From assembly GCA_021208685.1 (NCBI GenBank), contig JAJOJJ010000034.1:1-35645 (forward strand): DNA of 35,645 bases, in the 5' to 3' direction. Below, one piece after another: positions 1-6,596 of the stretch. The notes under the pieces are model-generated. The model made no database searches. It was not told the origin of the DNA and worked only from the letters and a program-made list of their open reading frames with translations. How positions within the stretch are numbered: position 1 is the stretch's first letter; each line of letters opens with the position of its first letter. Origin of the DNA: Saccharospirillaceae bacterium. GTDB lineage: Bacteria; Pseudomonadota; Gammaproteobacteria; Pseudomonadales; Oceanobacteraceae. A program made the position numbers and the translations under genes.

Positions 1-93
1 ATCAGGGCTTTCGGGGTTACTTGTGAAGCGCCGACCGCGACCTACAACGCCGCGATCGGTGAAGATATCAAAAACCCGCTATCCGGTGGATAA
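1..93 (+). CDS. 3' end of an unidentified gene (partial)
   Basis: Frame 1 is open from the window edge to a TAA at 91-93, giving a 30-residue C-terminal tail ending in KNPLSGG. The codons look ordinary for this genome, and the stop is followed at once by a terminator-like structured repeat, as expected at a gene end. No motif is recognisable, and 30 open codons can occur by chance, so both the existence and the identity of the gene are uncertain. It converges on nadE. Confidence 0.35.
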   Translation: MRAFGVTCEAPTATYNAAIGEDIKNPLSGG

Positions 94-143
94 AAATGCT
101 GCTCCGCTTAAGTGAACAGCATTACGCTATTGCGGGCTTTTTT
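71..143 (+). repeat. Structured intergenic repeat / terminator, copy 1
   Basis: An outer stem AAAACCCGC (71-79) pairs with GCGGG (132-136) followed by CTTTTTT (137-143), which resembles an intrinsic terminator with a long loop. Inside the loop AATGCTG (95-101) pairs perfectly with CAGCATT (117-123). The core CTTAAGTGAACAGCATTACG (107-126) recurs on the opposite strand at 35520-35539 with the same stem plan. It lies between the converging partial gene and nadE and probably terminates one or both. The outer left arm lies inside the partial reading frame. Confidence 0.6.
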
Positions 144-148
144 GTGGG

Positions 149-1771
149 TTAAATTCCGGCTTTCCAACCGTTAGTCACCGGATAGCGCCGGTCGCGGCCA
201 AAACCACGCTGAGTCACCCGTACACCAATCGGGGCCTGACGACGTTTGTATTCATTCACATCCACCAAACGCAGCACGCGCAGTACATCATCACGGGTAA
301 AACCTGCACTGATGATCGCTTCAGCACTCATATCGCGCTCGATATAACGCTCCAGAATGGCATCCAGCACCGGATAGGGTGGCAGGCTGTCTTCATCTTT
401 CTGATCCGGTGCCAGTTCTGCTGAGGGCGGACGGTCAATCACACGTTGCGGAATCACAGGTGAGATTGAATTACGGTATTCCGCCAGAGCAAATACCCTG
501 GTTTTGTAGACATCTTTCAAAGCACCATAGCCACCGGCCATATCGCCATACAGCGTGGCATAGCCCACGGCCATTTCACTTTTATTGCCAGTGGTCAGCA
601 CCATGTAGCCACTTTTGTTCGACATCGCCATCAGCAGCACACCGCGACAGCGCGACTGCAGGTTTTCTTCAGTGGTATCCACCGGCAGACCGGCAAACTC
701 GCCCGACAGTGCATTCATGAACTCACGGTACATCGGCTCAATGGAAATTGACTGATAGCGCACGCCCATGGTTTCTGCCTGCAGTGCGGCATCTTCTTTA
801 CTCATGCCGGAGGTGTAAGTAAACGGCATCATCACCGCCTGCACCCGTTCTGCCCCCAGAGCATCCACCGCAATGGCCAGCGTGAGTGCCGAATCGATAC
901 CGCCGGATAAGCCCAGCAGCACACCTTTAAAGCGGTTTTTATTGACATAATCGCGCACGCCGAGCACCAGCGCCTGATACAGACTGGACAGTTCGCTGTA
1001 CTGATCAGCCATTAACGGGGAATCCGATTGCAGCTGCCCATGCTGAAAACGCACCAACGACATGGCTTCAACAAAGGAAGGCATCTGCAACACCGGCTCA
1101 CCATCAGCCGCCACCGCAAACGAGCCACCATCAAACACCAGCTCATCCTGCCCGCCCACCTGATTGATATACAACAGCGGCACATTCTGGCGGCGTGCAT
1201 GCTGTTGCATCAGCGCCAGACGCTCTCCGTGTTTACCCAAATGAAAAGGGGAGGCGTTCAGATTGAGAATCAGCTCAGCACCCGCCGCCACACTTTGTTC
1301 GACAGGGCCCGCATGCCAGACATCTTCGCACACGGTCAGGCCAATACGATGTCCCAGCACATCCATCACACAGGGCTGATCACCGGCGCTGAAATAACGC
1401 TGCTCATCAAATACCTGATAATTAGGCAGACACTGTTTGGCGTAACGCCCCAGGCACTGGCCCTGATACCAGACGCCCGCGCAATTATAGAGTTTGCCCT
1501 GCTCCCGCCACGGAAAACCAACCGCAATAGCAATATGATGACTGGCGGCAGCAATTTGCTGTAACGCCGCCTCAACTCGCGGCTGCAGGCTCGGACGCAG
1601 CAATAAATCTTCCGGTGGATAACCGGTGATCGCCAGCTCGCTGAATACCACCAGATTGGCACCCTGTTGCTGTGCCTGCTGCGCAGCTTCAACGATACGC
1701 TGGCCATTGCCGGAAATATCTCCGACCAGAAAGTTGTGCTGTGCCAATGCGATGGTAAGTGACTGTGACAT
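149..1771 (-). CDS. nadE: Glutamine-dependent NAD+ synthetase NadE
   Basis: It makes NAD+ from deamido-NAD+ using ATP, with ammonia taken from glutamine; this is the last cytosolic step of NAD synthesis. The 540 residues fit the two-domain bacterial form. The N-terminal third to half is a nitrilase-fold glutaminase with the expected Glu (E45 in VVFSELAITGYPP), a Lys (in YAKQCLPNY) and the nucleophile Cys (in LTVCEDVWH). The C-terminal half is the ATP-pyrophosphatase synthetase domain with the SGGIDSALT loop. The ATG at 1771 is preceded by a purine-rich GAGAG. The gene stands alone, diverging from pilS over a 116-bp gap, and ends just before the structured repeat at 71-143. The short NH3-dependent NadE lacks the nitrilase domain, so the assignment is firm. 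Confidence 0.97.
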   Translation of the reverse strand: MSQSLTIALAQHNFLVGDISGNGQRIVEAAQQAQQQGANLVVFSELAITGYPPEDLLLRPSLQPRVEAALQQIAAASHHIAIAVGFPWREQGKLYNCAGVWYQGQCLGRYAKQCLPNYQVFDEQRYFSAGDQPCVMDVLGHRIGLTVCEDVWHAGPVEQSVAAGAELILNLNASPFHLGKHGERLALMQQHARRQNVPLLYINQVGGQDELVFDGGSFAVAADGEPVLQMPSFVEAMSLVRFQHGQLQSDSPLMADQYSELSSLYQALVLGVRDYVNKNRFKGVLLGLSGGIDSALTLAIAVDALGAERVQAVMMPFTYTSGMSKEDAALQAETMGVRYQSISIEPMYREFMNALSGEFAGLPVDTTEENLQSRCRGVLLMAMSNKSGYMVLTTGNKSEMAVGYATLYGDMAGGYGALKDVYKTRVFALAEYRNSISPVIPQRVIDRPPSAELAPDQKDEDSLPPYPVLDAILERYIERDMSAEAIISAGFTRDDVLRVLRLVDVNEYKRRQAPIGVRVTQRGFGRDRRYPVTNGWKAGI

Positions 1772-1887
1772 ACTCTCGGGTTACCCTGACGAATTTGCGC
1801 GTATTGTCGAAAAATTACCGGGCCGAAGCAATCATCATCACACCGTCCGGTATGTTTGCGGCTGGTATTTCTGGTTAAGGAGCCCCC

Positions 1888-3414
1888 GTGGCACGCTGGT
1901 TTAAATCCACTGAATTGGTTGTACGTGGCAATCGCCTGCTGCGCTTTTACAGCTACTACTCGCTGTTTCTGGCTCTGCTGCTGATTATTACCGATGCCAT
2001 TGATCTGCAGAACGTGATTATTGGCGGCAAACTGCCGCACGTTTTTTTAGTCAGCTCTTCTGTTTACGTCATCATCGCGTCATTTTTTGCAGCCATCGCC
2101 AATCGTGAGCCGGATCCGCAGCAAGCCACCAGCTATGTATTTATCGAAATTGCGATTCTGGCCGCCCTGATGCACGCCTCCGGCGGTCTGGATACCGGTT
2201 TTTCCAGCCTGATTCTCATTCCGCTGATGATGTCCAACCTGCTGGCGCCCGGTGTGCTTGGCTATGGCGTCGCCGCCTGGACCACCATTGCCGTGTTCTA
2301 TACCCAGCACATCTGGCCGGGCAGCTATAACACTCAGGAGATTGTGAACTCCGGCCTGTATGGTTTTCTTTGCTTTACGCTGGCGTGGTTAACACAAACC
2401 CTGTCCGGAAGGCTGAACAGCGCCCTGACACTGGCCTCCGACCAGGCAACCCGCATCAAGCGTCTGCAGCGATTCAGCCAGCAGGCTCTGCTGGATTTAC
2501 CCAACGGCATCATTGCCTGCGACAGCAATGACCGCATTCTGTTTTATAACCAGCAGGCGCGGCAGTGGTTCAATCTGGCGGAGGGCTCCCCCCTGCCTCC
2601 GGTACTGCTGAAAGCAGAAGCCGATCAGATCATTGAAGTCCGCAACGAAAAGCTGATCTTCCGCCGCGTGGCGCTCAATGGCTCAGAGCCCGGCGACTAT
2701 CTCATTTACGTTGAAGAAGCCGCACGCATTGCCGCCGAAGCCCAGCAATTTAAACTGGCCTCCCTTGGTCGCCTGACCGCCTCCATTGCCCACGAAATCC
2801 GCAACCCGCTCAGCGCCCTGCGTCAGGCCGCACAACTGCTGGCAGAAACACCCTATCTGCAGGAAGGTGAGCAGCAACTGACCCAGATTGTTGAACAACA
2901 CTGCATGCGCATTAACCGTACCATCGAAGATATTCTGCAACTCTCCAGACGCAATAAAGCCGTCACCGAAACCCTGCGTCTTTTCCCCTGGTTACAGCAT
3001 TTCCAGGATCAGTTCCGCAACCTGACCCAGGGTCAGGCATTTCATTTCAGCATGCATTGTAATGACAACCTGCTGGTACGGTTTGACCCTGACCATCTGC
3101 AACAGATTTTGCATAACCTGTGCGCCAACGGTTTACGCTATGCACTCAAATCAGCGCCGGACAATGCCCGACTGACGCTCATTGCCCAGACATTAAATGA
3201 TCGCCAGGTGCAGCTGGATATTATCGACAATGGCAGCGGTGTTCCGGCTGAACTGCGCACTCACCTGTTTGAACCCTTTTACACCACCGAACACAATGGC
3301 ACCGGACTTGGGCTCTATTTATGCCGCGAACTGTGCGAAGCAAATCAGGCCCATATCCAGTATCATCCGATGCCCAACGGAACCTGCTTCCGCATCGTAA
3401 TGCGAACTTCCTGA
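1888..3414 (+). CDS. pilS: Sensor histidine kinase PilS
   Basis: Membrane kinase that phosphorylates PilR to control type IV pilin transcription. The first ~180 of 508 residues are strongly hydrophobic, with about six membrane segments starting at SLFLALLLI, followed by a PAS-like region containing LPNGIIACD. The HisKA domain carries the phosphoacceptor His302 in SIAHEIRNPLSA. The ATPase domain shows an N box (NLCANGLRYAL), a G1 box (DNGSGVP) and a G2 box (GTGLGLYLC). The start is a GTG with TAAGGAG a few bases upstream; no in-frame ATG gives a better N-terminus. pilR follows 31 bp later, so the two are very likely co-transcribed. Identity rests on the six-helix sensor, the pairing with a PilR-type activator, and the minor-pilin genes downstream. 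Confidence 0.94.
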   Translation: MARWFKSTELVVRGNRLLRFYSYYSLFLALLLIITDAIDLQNVIIGGKLPHVFLVSSSVYVIIASFFAAIANREPDPQQATSYVFIEIAILAALMHASGGLDTGFSSLILIPLMMSNLLAPGVLGYGVAAWTTIAVFYTQHIWPGSYNTQEIVNSGLYGFLCFTLAWLTQTLSGRLNSALTLASDQATRIKRLQRFSQQALLDLPNGIIACDSNDRILFYNQQARQWFNLAEGSPLPPVLLKAEADQIIEVRNEKLIFRRVALNGSEPGDYLIYVEEAARIAAEAQQFKLASLGRLTASIAHEIRNPLSALRQAAQLLAETPYLQEGEQQLTQIVEQHCMRINRTIEDILQLSRRNKAVTETLRLFPWLQHFQDQFRNLTQGQAFHFSMHCNDNLLVRFDPDHLQQILHNLCANGLRYALKSAPDNARLTLIAQTLNDRQVQLDIIDNGSGVPAELRTHLFEPFYTTEHNGTGLGLYLCRELCEANQAHIQYHPMPNGTCFRIVMRTS

Positions 3415-3445
3415 GCCAATTGCGCCACAGAACGGACACTGCTGT

Positions 3446-4789
3446 ATGAATAAATTTGCCGCCCTGATTATTGACGACGAACCCGATATCCGCGCGCTGA
3501 TTGCGCTGACACTGAAGCGCATGGAACTGGATTGTTTTCAGGCGGGCACGGTCAGCGAAGCGCTGACCTTGCTGCAGGAACGTCCTTACCACTTCTGCAT
3601 CACCGATATGAAGTTACCGGATGGCAACGGCCTCGATCTTATTCAGCTGTGCAACACCCGTCACCCGGACATGCCGGTCGCCATGATTACCGCTTATGGC
3701 AACATGGAACTGGCTGTAAATGCCCTGAAAGCGGGAGCTTTTGATGTCGTAGCCAAACCGCTGGATACCGAGCGTCTGCGCGAGCTGGTAAAAGCCGCCC
3801 TGCAGCTCACCAAAGTGCCGGCCCACATCGAAAACCTGCCTTCCGCCGACGGCTTACTCGGCCAGTCTGCCGGCATGCGCACCCTGAAAGAAAAAATATT
3901 CAAAGTCGCCCGCACTCAGGCTCCGGTCTTTGTGTTTGGCGAATCCGGTACCGGCAAAGAGCTGGTCGCGCGATTGATTCACCACCAAAGCGCCCGCATG
4001 GAACAGCCATTTATCGCGGTTAATTGTGGTGCTATTCCGCGTGATTTAATGGAAAGCGAATTCTTCGGCCATGCCAAAGGCAGTTTTACCGGAGCCAGCA
4101 GCGAAAAAGCCGGATTTTTCCGCGCAGCCAATGGCGGCACCTTATTCCTCGACGAAGTGGCCGAGCTGCCTCTGGATATGCAGGCCAAACTGCTGCGCGT
4201 TATTCAGGAAAAAGCCGTGCGCAGCGTCGGCTCAGAATTCGAAACACCGGTCGATGTACGCATTCTCTGCGCCAGCCATAAAGATCTTGGGGCGCTGGTC
4301 AAAACCGAAGAATTCCGTCAGGACCTGTATTTCCGTCTTAACGTGATTCAGATTAACGTGCCGCGTCTGGCCGACCGCGCAGAAGATATTCCCATGCTTA
4401 TCCGGCATTTTATCCGCAAGTATTCCAAAGAATGGGGGATGCCGGAAATTATGCCGGAAGAGGCGGCGCATCAGGCACTGCTGAGCTATCACTATCCGGG
4501 CAATGTACGGGAGCTGGAAAATATTCTGCAGCGGGCCGTTACCCTTGCTGAAGGCGACAGCATAAGCCTCGACGATCTGAGCCTGAGCAAACCGATTAAC
4601 GAGGAACCCGATAACAACCAGTCACGCATCGAAACCAACAACCTCGAAGCCTACCTCGAAAATATCGAACGCCGCGCCATCACCCAGGCACTGGAGGCCA
4701 CGCGCTGGAATAAAACCGCCGCTGCCGAAAAGCTCGGCATCAGCTTCCGTGCATTACGCTATCGCTGTAAAAAACTGGAGATAGATTAA
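3446..4789 (+). CDS. pilR: Sigma-54-dependent response regulator PilR
   Basis: NtrC-family activator that, when phosphorylated by PilS, drives sigma-54 transcription of the major pilin gene. In 447 residues it has a receiver domain with acidic pocket D10-D11 and phosphoacceptor D54 (ITDMKLPDGNGLD). A AAA+ domain follows with Walker A GESGTGKE from residue 165, the sigma-54 contact loop GSFTGA at 212-217 (Ser in place of the commoner Ala) and Walker B LFLDE at 233-237. The C-terminus is a Fis-type helix-turn-helix (NKTAAAEKLGISFRALRYR). The major pilin gene is not in the window, and I found no convincing -24/-12 element upstream of the minor-pilin genes, so the target here is not shown by sequence. 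Confidence 0.95.
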   Translation: MNKFAALIIDDEPDIRALIALTLKRMELDCFQAGTVSEALTLLQERPYHFCITDMKLPDGNGLDLIQLCNTRHPDMPVAMITAYGNMELAVNALKAGAFDVVAKPLDTERLRELVKAALQLTKVPAHIENLPSADGLLGQSAGMRTLKEKIFKVARTQAPVFVFGESGTGKELVARLIHHQSARMEQPFIAVNCGAIPRDLMESEFFGHAKGSFTGASSEKAGFFRAANGGTLFLDEVAELPLDMQAKLLRVIQEKAVRSVGSEFETPVDVRILCASHKDLGALVKTEEFRQDLYFRLNVIQINVPRLADRAEDIPMLIRHFIRKYSKEWGMPEIMPEEAAHQALLSYHYPGNVRELENILQRAVTLAEGDSISLDDLSLSKPINEEPDNNQSRIETNNLEAYLENIERRAITQALEATRWNKTAAAEKLGISFRALRYRCKKLEID

Positions 4790-4807
4790 GGCACCTCTGA
4801 AATAAGG

Positions 4808-4845
4808 CCTGAGACTGAAGCATGAAGAAAAATTTCAGCCTCAGG
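4808..4845. repeat. Inverted repeat between pilR and fimT
   Basis: CCTGAGACTGAA (4808-4819) pairs with TTCAGCCTCAGG (4834-4845) with one mismatch over 12 bp and a 14-nt AT-rich loop. There is no T tract on either side, so it is a poor intrinsic terminator. It could be an mRNA-processing or stability hairpin for pilSR, or a protein-binding palindrome. The flank TAAGGCCTG also begins the palindromic element at 33268, which may be chance. Confidence 0.5.
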
Positions 4846-4924
4846 TCTGAGTGACAAGGATGCCTGCAGCAGTAGAGTGAAGCGCAATGATCAGGATGAT
4901 CACCTTGCGTACAGGGAGATAACG

Positions 4925-5488
4925 ATGCCTTCCCACTCCGACCATCACGGCTTCACTCTTGTTGAAGTCATGGTAACAACCACCATAGCAATCCTGCTGT
5001 TAACCGTTGGCGTTCCGGCCATGAACAGCTTCATCAGCAGAACAGAAGCGCGCCAGGACATTGGCAGGCTTAATCAGATGATCAGCTTCACCCGAACGCA
5101 GGCCCTGCTGCGGGGCAGCAGAACAACCCTCTGTCCTCTGAATGCCAGCCTGCAGTGCAGTAACCTCTGGAACGACACGCTATCCGTCTTCACCGATACC
5201 AATAACAATCGCGCTCTGGATACCGGCGAACAACTGCTGTTCACCCTGCCAGCCAATCAAAACCGCAACGTATTGCGCAGCTTTAACAGCCGGATTATCA
5301 GCTTTGATGAGCGCGGGTTCGCCGGAGTCAATACGGGCTCCCTCAGCTACTGCCATATTGGTGGCATCCCCACAGGAGTCGCATTCATTATCTCGCGCAA
5401 TGGCAGAGTGCGGCCTGGCACCGATAAAAACAACGATGGCCTGCAGGAAACCCCCAACGGCAACAACGTACCCTGCCCTCCCGCCTGA
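4925..5488 (+). CDS. fimT: GspH/FimT-type minor pilin
   Basis: Pseudopilin-like minor pilin of the type IV pilus. The short leader ends in G, then FTLVEVMV with Glu at mature position 5: a class III prepilin signal for PilD, followed by a hydrophobic helix. The remaining residues fit a GspH-type globular domain with four cysteines, two near the C-terminus. A GTG at 4877 would add 16 charged residues; the ATG at 4925 with AGGGAG just upstream gives a normal leader and is preferred (187 residues). It is first in the cluster and separated by 132 bp from pilX copy 1, with no pilV or pilW between as would be usual. fimT rather than fimU is chosen by position; a second GspH-type gene at 9668 sits against pilV. 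Confidence 0.82.
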   Translation: MPSHSDHHGFTLVEVMVTTTIAILLLTVGVPAMNSFISRTEARQDIGRLNQMISFTRTQALLRGSRTTLCPLNASLQCSNLWNDTLSVFTDTNNNRALDTGEQLLFTLPANQNRNVLRSFNSRIISFDERGFAGVNTGSLSYCHIGGIPTGVAFIISRNGRVRPGTDKNNDGLQETPNGNNVPCPPA

Positions 5489-5620
5489 AGCGGAACTGCA
5501 TCACAAACCGCCGCACCCCTGACCGCCGGGAAGCCTTGTCCGACCTTTAGTCGGCAGCGACTCGTCTTTTACCTCAGGCAGGGTATCGTAGAGGATGAGA
5601 TCAATCCCCTGGGGAAGCCT

Positions 5621-6202
5621 ATGTTACAAACCCTGAAGCCCGGCTCACGCTGGCTGACCAGAAACAGGAGCGCGGCAACACAACAACGCGGCTCATCACT
5701 GGTGTTCAGTCTGGTCATACTCACCGCCATTACCCTCGGTGCCGTAGTCGCCATGCAGCGCTCCACACTGCAACTGCGGATGATCGGTAATATGCAACAC
5801 CAGCAAACCATTTTTAATGACACTATGGGTAACCTGAATACCCTGCTGAACGGACTGCGCAATGGCAATATTGCCAACCAGATTCTGGGCGACATGATCA
5901 ATACGGAAAATACCAGCATCGCCAATGGTAATCCGCCAGGTACCGCACAGCTCAACCCGTACCTTTACAACCTGTTGCCACAACCTCCGCAAAACGCGGG
6001 TACGGCAGCAACCACCAATAATATCCGCATGCTTTACCTGCCGGGCAATGCCCCGCAATCGCTGAAACTGCATGAAAGTTCAAGCGCCGGTACTCTGGTG
6101 CCTTATTATTTCGCCAGCAATGCACTCGGTGTTGATGTAAACAACCAATCACGTTCACGTCAGGAGGCCGGGTTCTTTTATATGGCTCCGGCGCCGCAAT
6201 AA
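5621..6202 (+). CDS. pilX: Minor pilin PilX, copy 1
   Basis: 193 residues. A Gln-Arg-Gly processing site at about residue 23 is followed by SSLVFSLVILTAITLGAVVAMQ and then STLQLRMIGNMQ. This matches the PilX N-terminal signature (hydrophobic helix without Glu5, then a T-x-Q-x-x-M-x-x-N stretch). PilX is part of the PilV-PilW-PilX-PilY1 subcomplex that primes pilus assembly. The start has GGGGA upstream and an in-frame TGA a few codons before it, so it cannot extend further. It is followed by the unknown secreted protein and pilY1 copy A, but lacks the usual pilV and pilW before it. The C-terminal end (GFFYMAPAPQ) resembles that of PilX copy 2 (LGLNYLAPKGQ). Confidence 0.8.
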   Translation: MLQTLKPGSRWLTRNRSAATQQRGSSLVFSLVILTAITLGAVVAMQRSTLQLRMIGNMQHQQTIFNDTMGNLNTLLNGLRNGNIANQILGDMINTENTSIANGNPPGTAQLNPYLYNLLPQPPQNAGTAATTNNIRMLYLPGNAPQSLKLHESSSAGTLVPYYFASNALGVDVNNQSRSRQEAGFFYMAPAPQ

Positions 6203-6219
6203 TTGCAAAGGTCTTCGAT

Positions 6220-6594
6220 ATGAAAAAACGACTGAAAATCTCATTGACTATTGCCCTGTTTCTCATTGGACAGAGCGTTTTTGCTGAAAGTGGTAGCCTG
6301 AAAGTTATCGAGCATCAGATCAACAAAAGCAATCTGAAAGCTTTTTCGAGTCAGGCTGTGAAGTTCAAAGACTGTAATGAATGTCCGGAGACAACGTATA
6401 AAGTCTCTGCTGATGCAACATTTTTTGACCGCAACTCGGCGATCAGTCTCTCTCAGGCAACTGAACTCTATGTTAAGAACCCTTACGACATCGTCTCTTT
6501 ATTTATAAATCATTCAGAAAACAAGATAACCAGTATCATCTTTGGCGGGATGCTGGAGCGTGCTGAGCCTGTTGAATTAACTGGGGAGAACTGA
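6220..6594 (+). CDS. Unknown small secreted protein between pilX and pilY1
   Basis: I do not recognise a family. The 124-residue product has a clear signal peptide (MKKR, a hydrophobic core, then a likely cut after VFA at residue 22), so it should be exported to the periplasm or beyond. The mature part contains a Cys pair in KDCNECPE and no further membrane segment. It starts 17 bp after pilX, ends 2 bp before pilY1 copy A, and is therefore part of the same transcript. The gene is distinctly AT-rich (the block 6481-6540 has 19 G/C of 60), like the first third of the following pilY1 and unlike pilX before it. Nothing equivalent stands before pilY1 copy B. A partner, chaperone or processing factor specific to PilY1-A is an inference. 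Confidence 0.78.
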   Translation: MKKRLKISLTIALFLIGQSVFAESGSLKVIEHQINKSNLKAFSSQAVKFKDCNECPETTYKVSADATFFDRNSAISLSQATELYVKNPYDIVSLFINHSENKITSIIFGGMLERAEPVELTGEN

Positions 6595-6596
6595 GT

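Noticed and set aside
4790-4803. GGCAC after pilR as the -24 part of a sigma-54 promoter for fimT
   Set aside because: No GC dinucleotide at the required 10-bp spacing.
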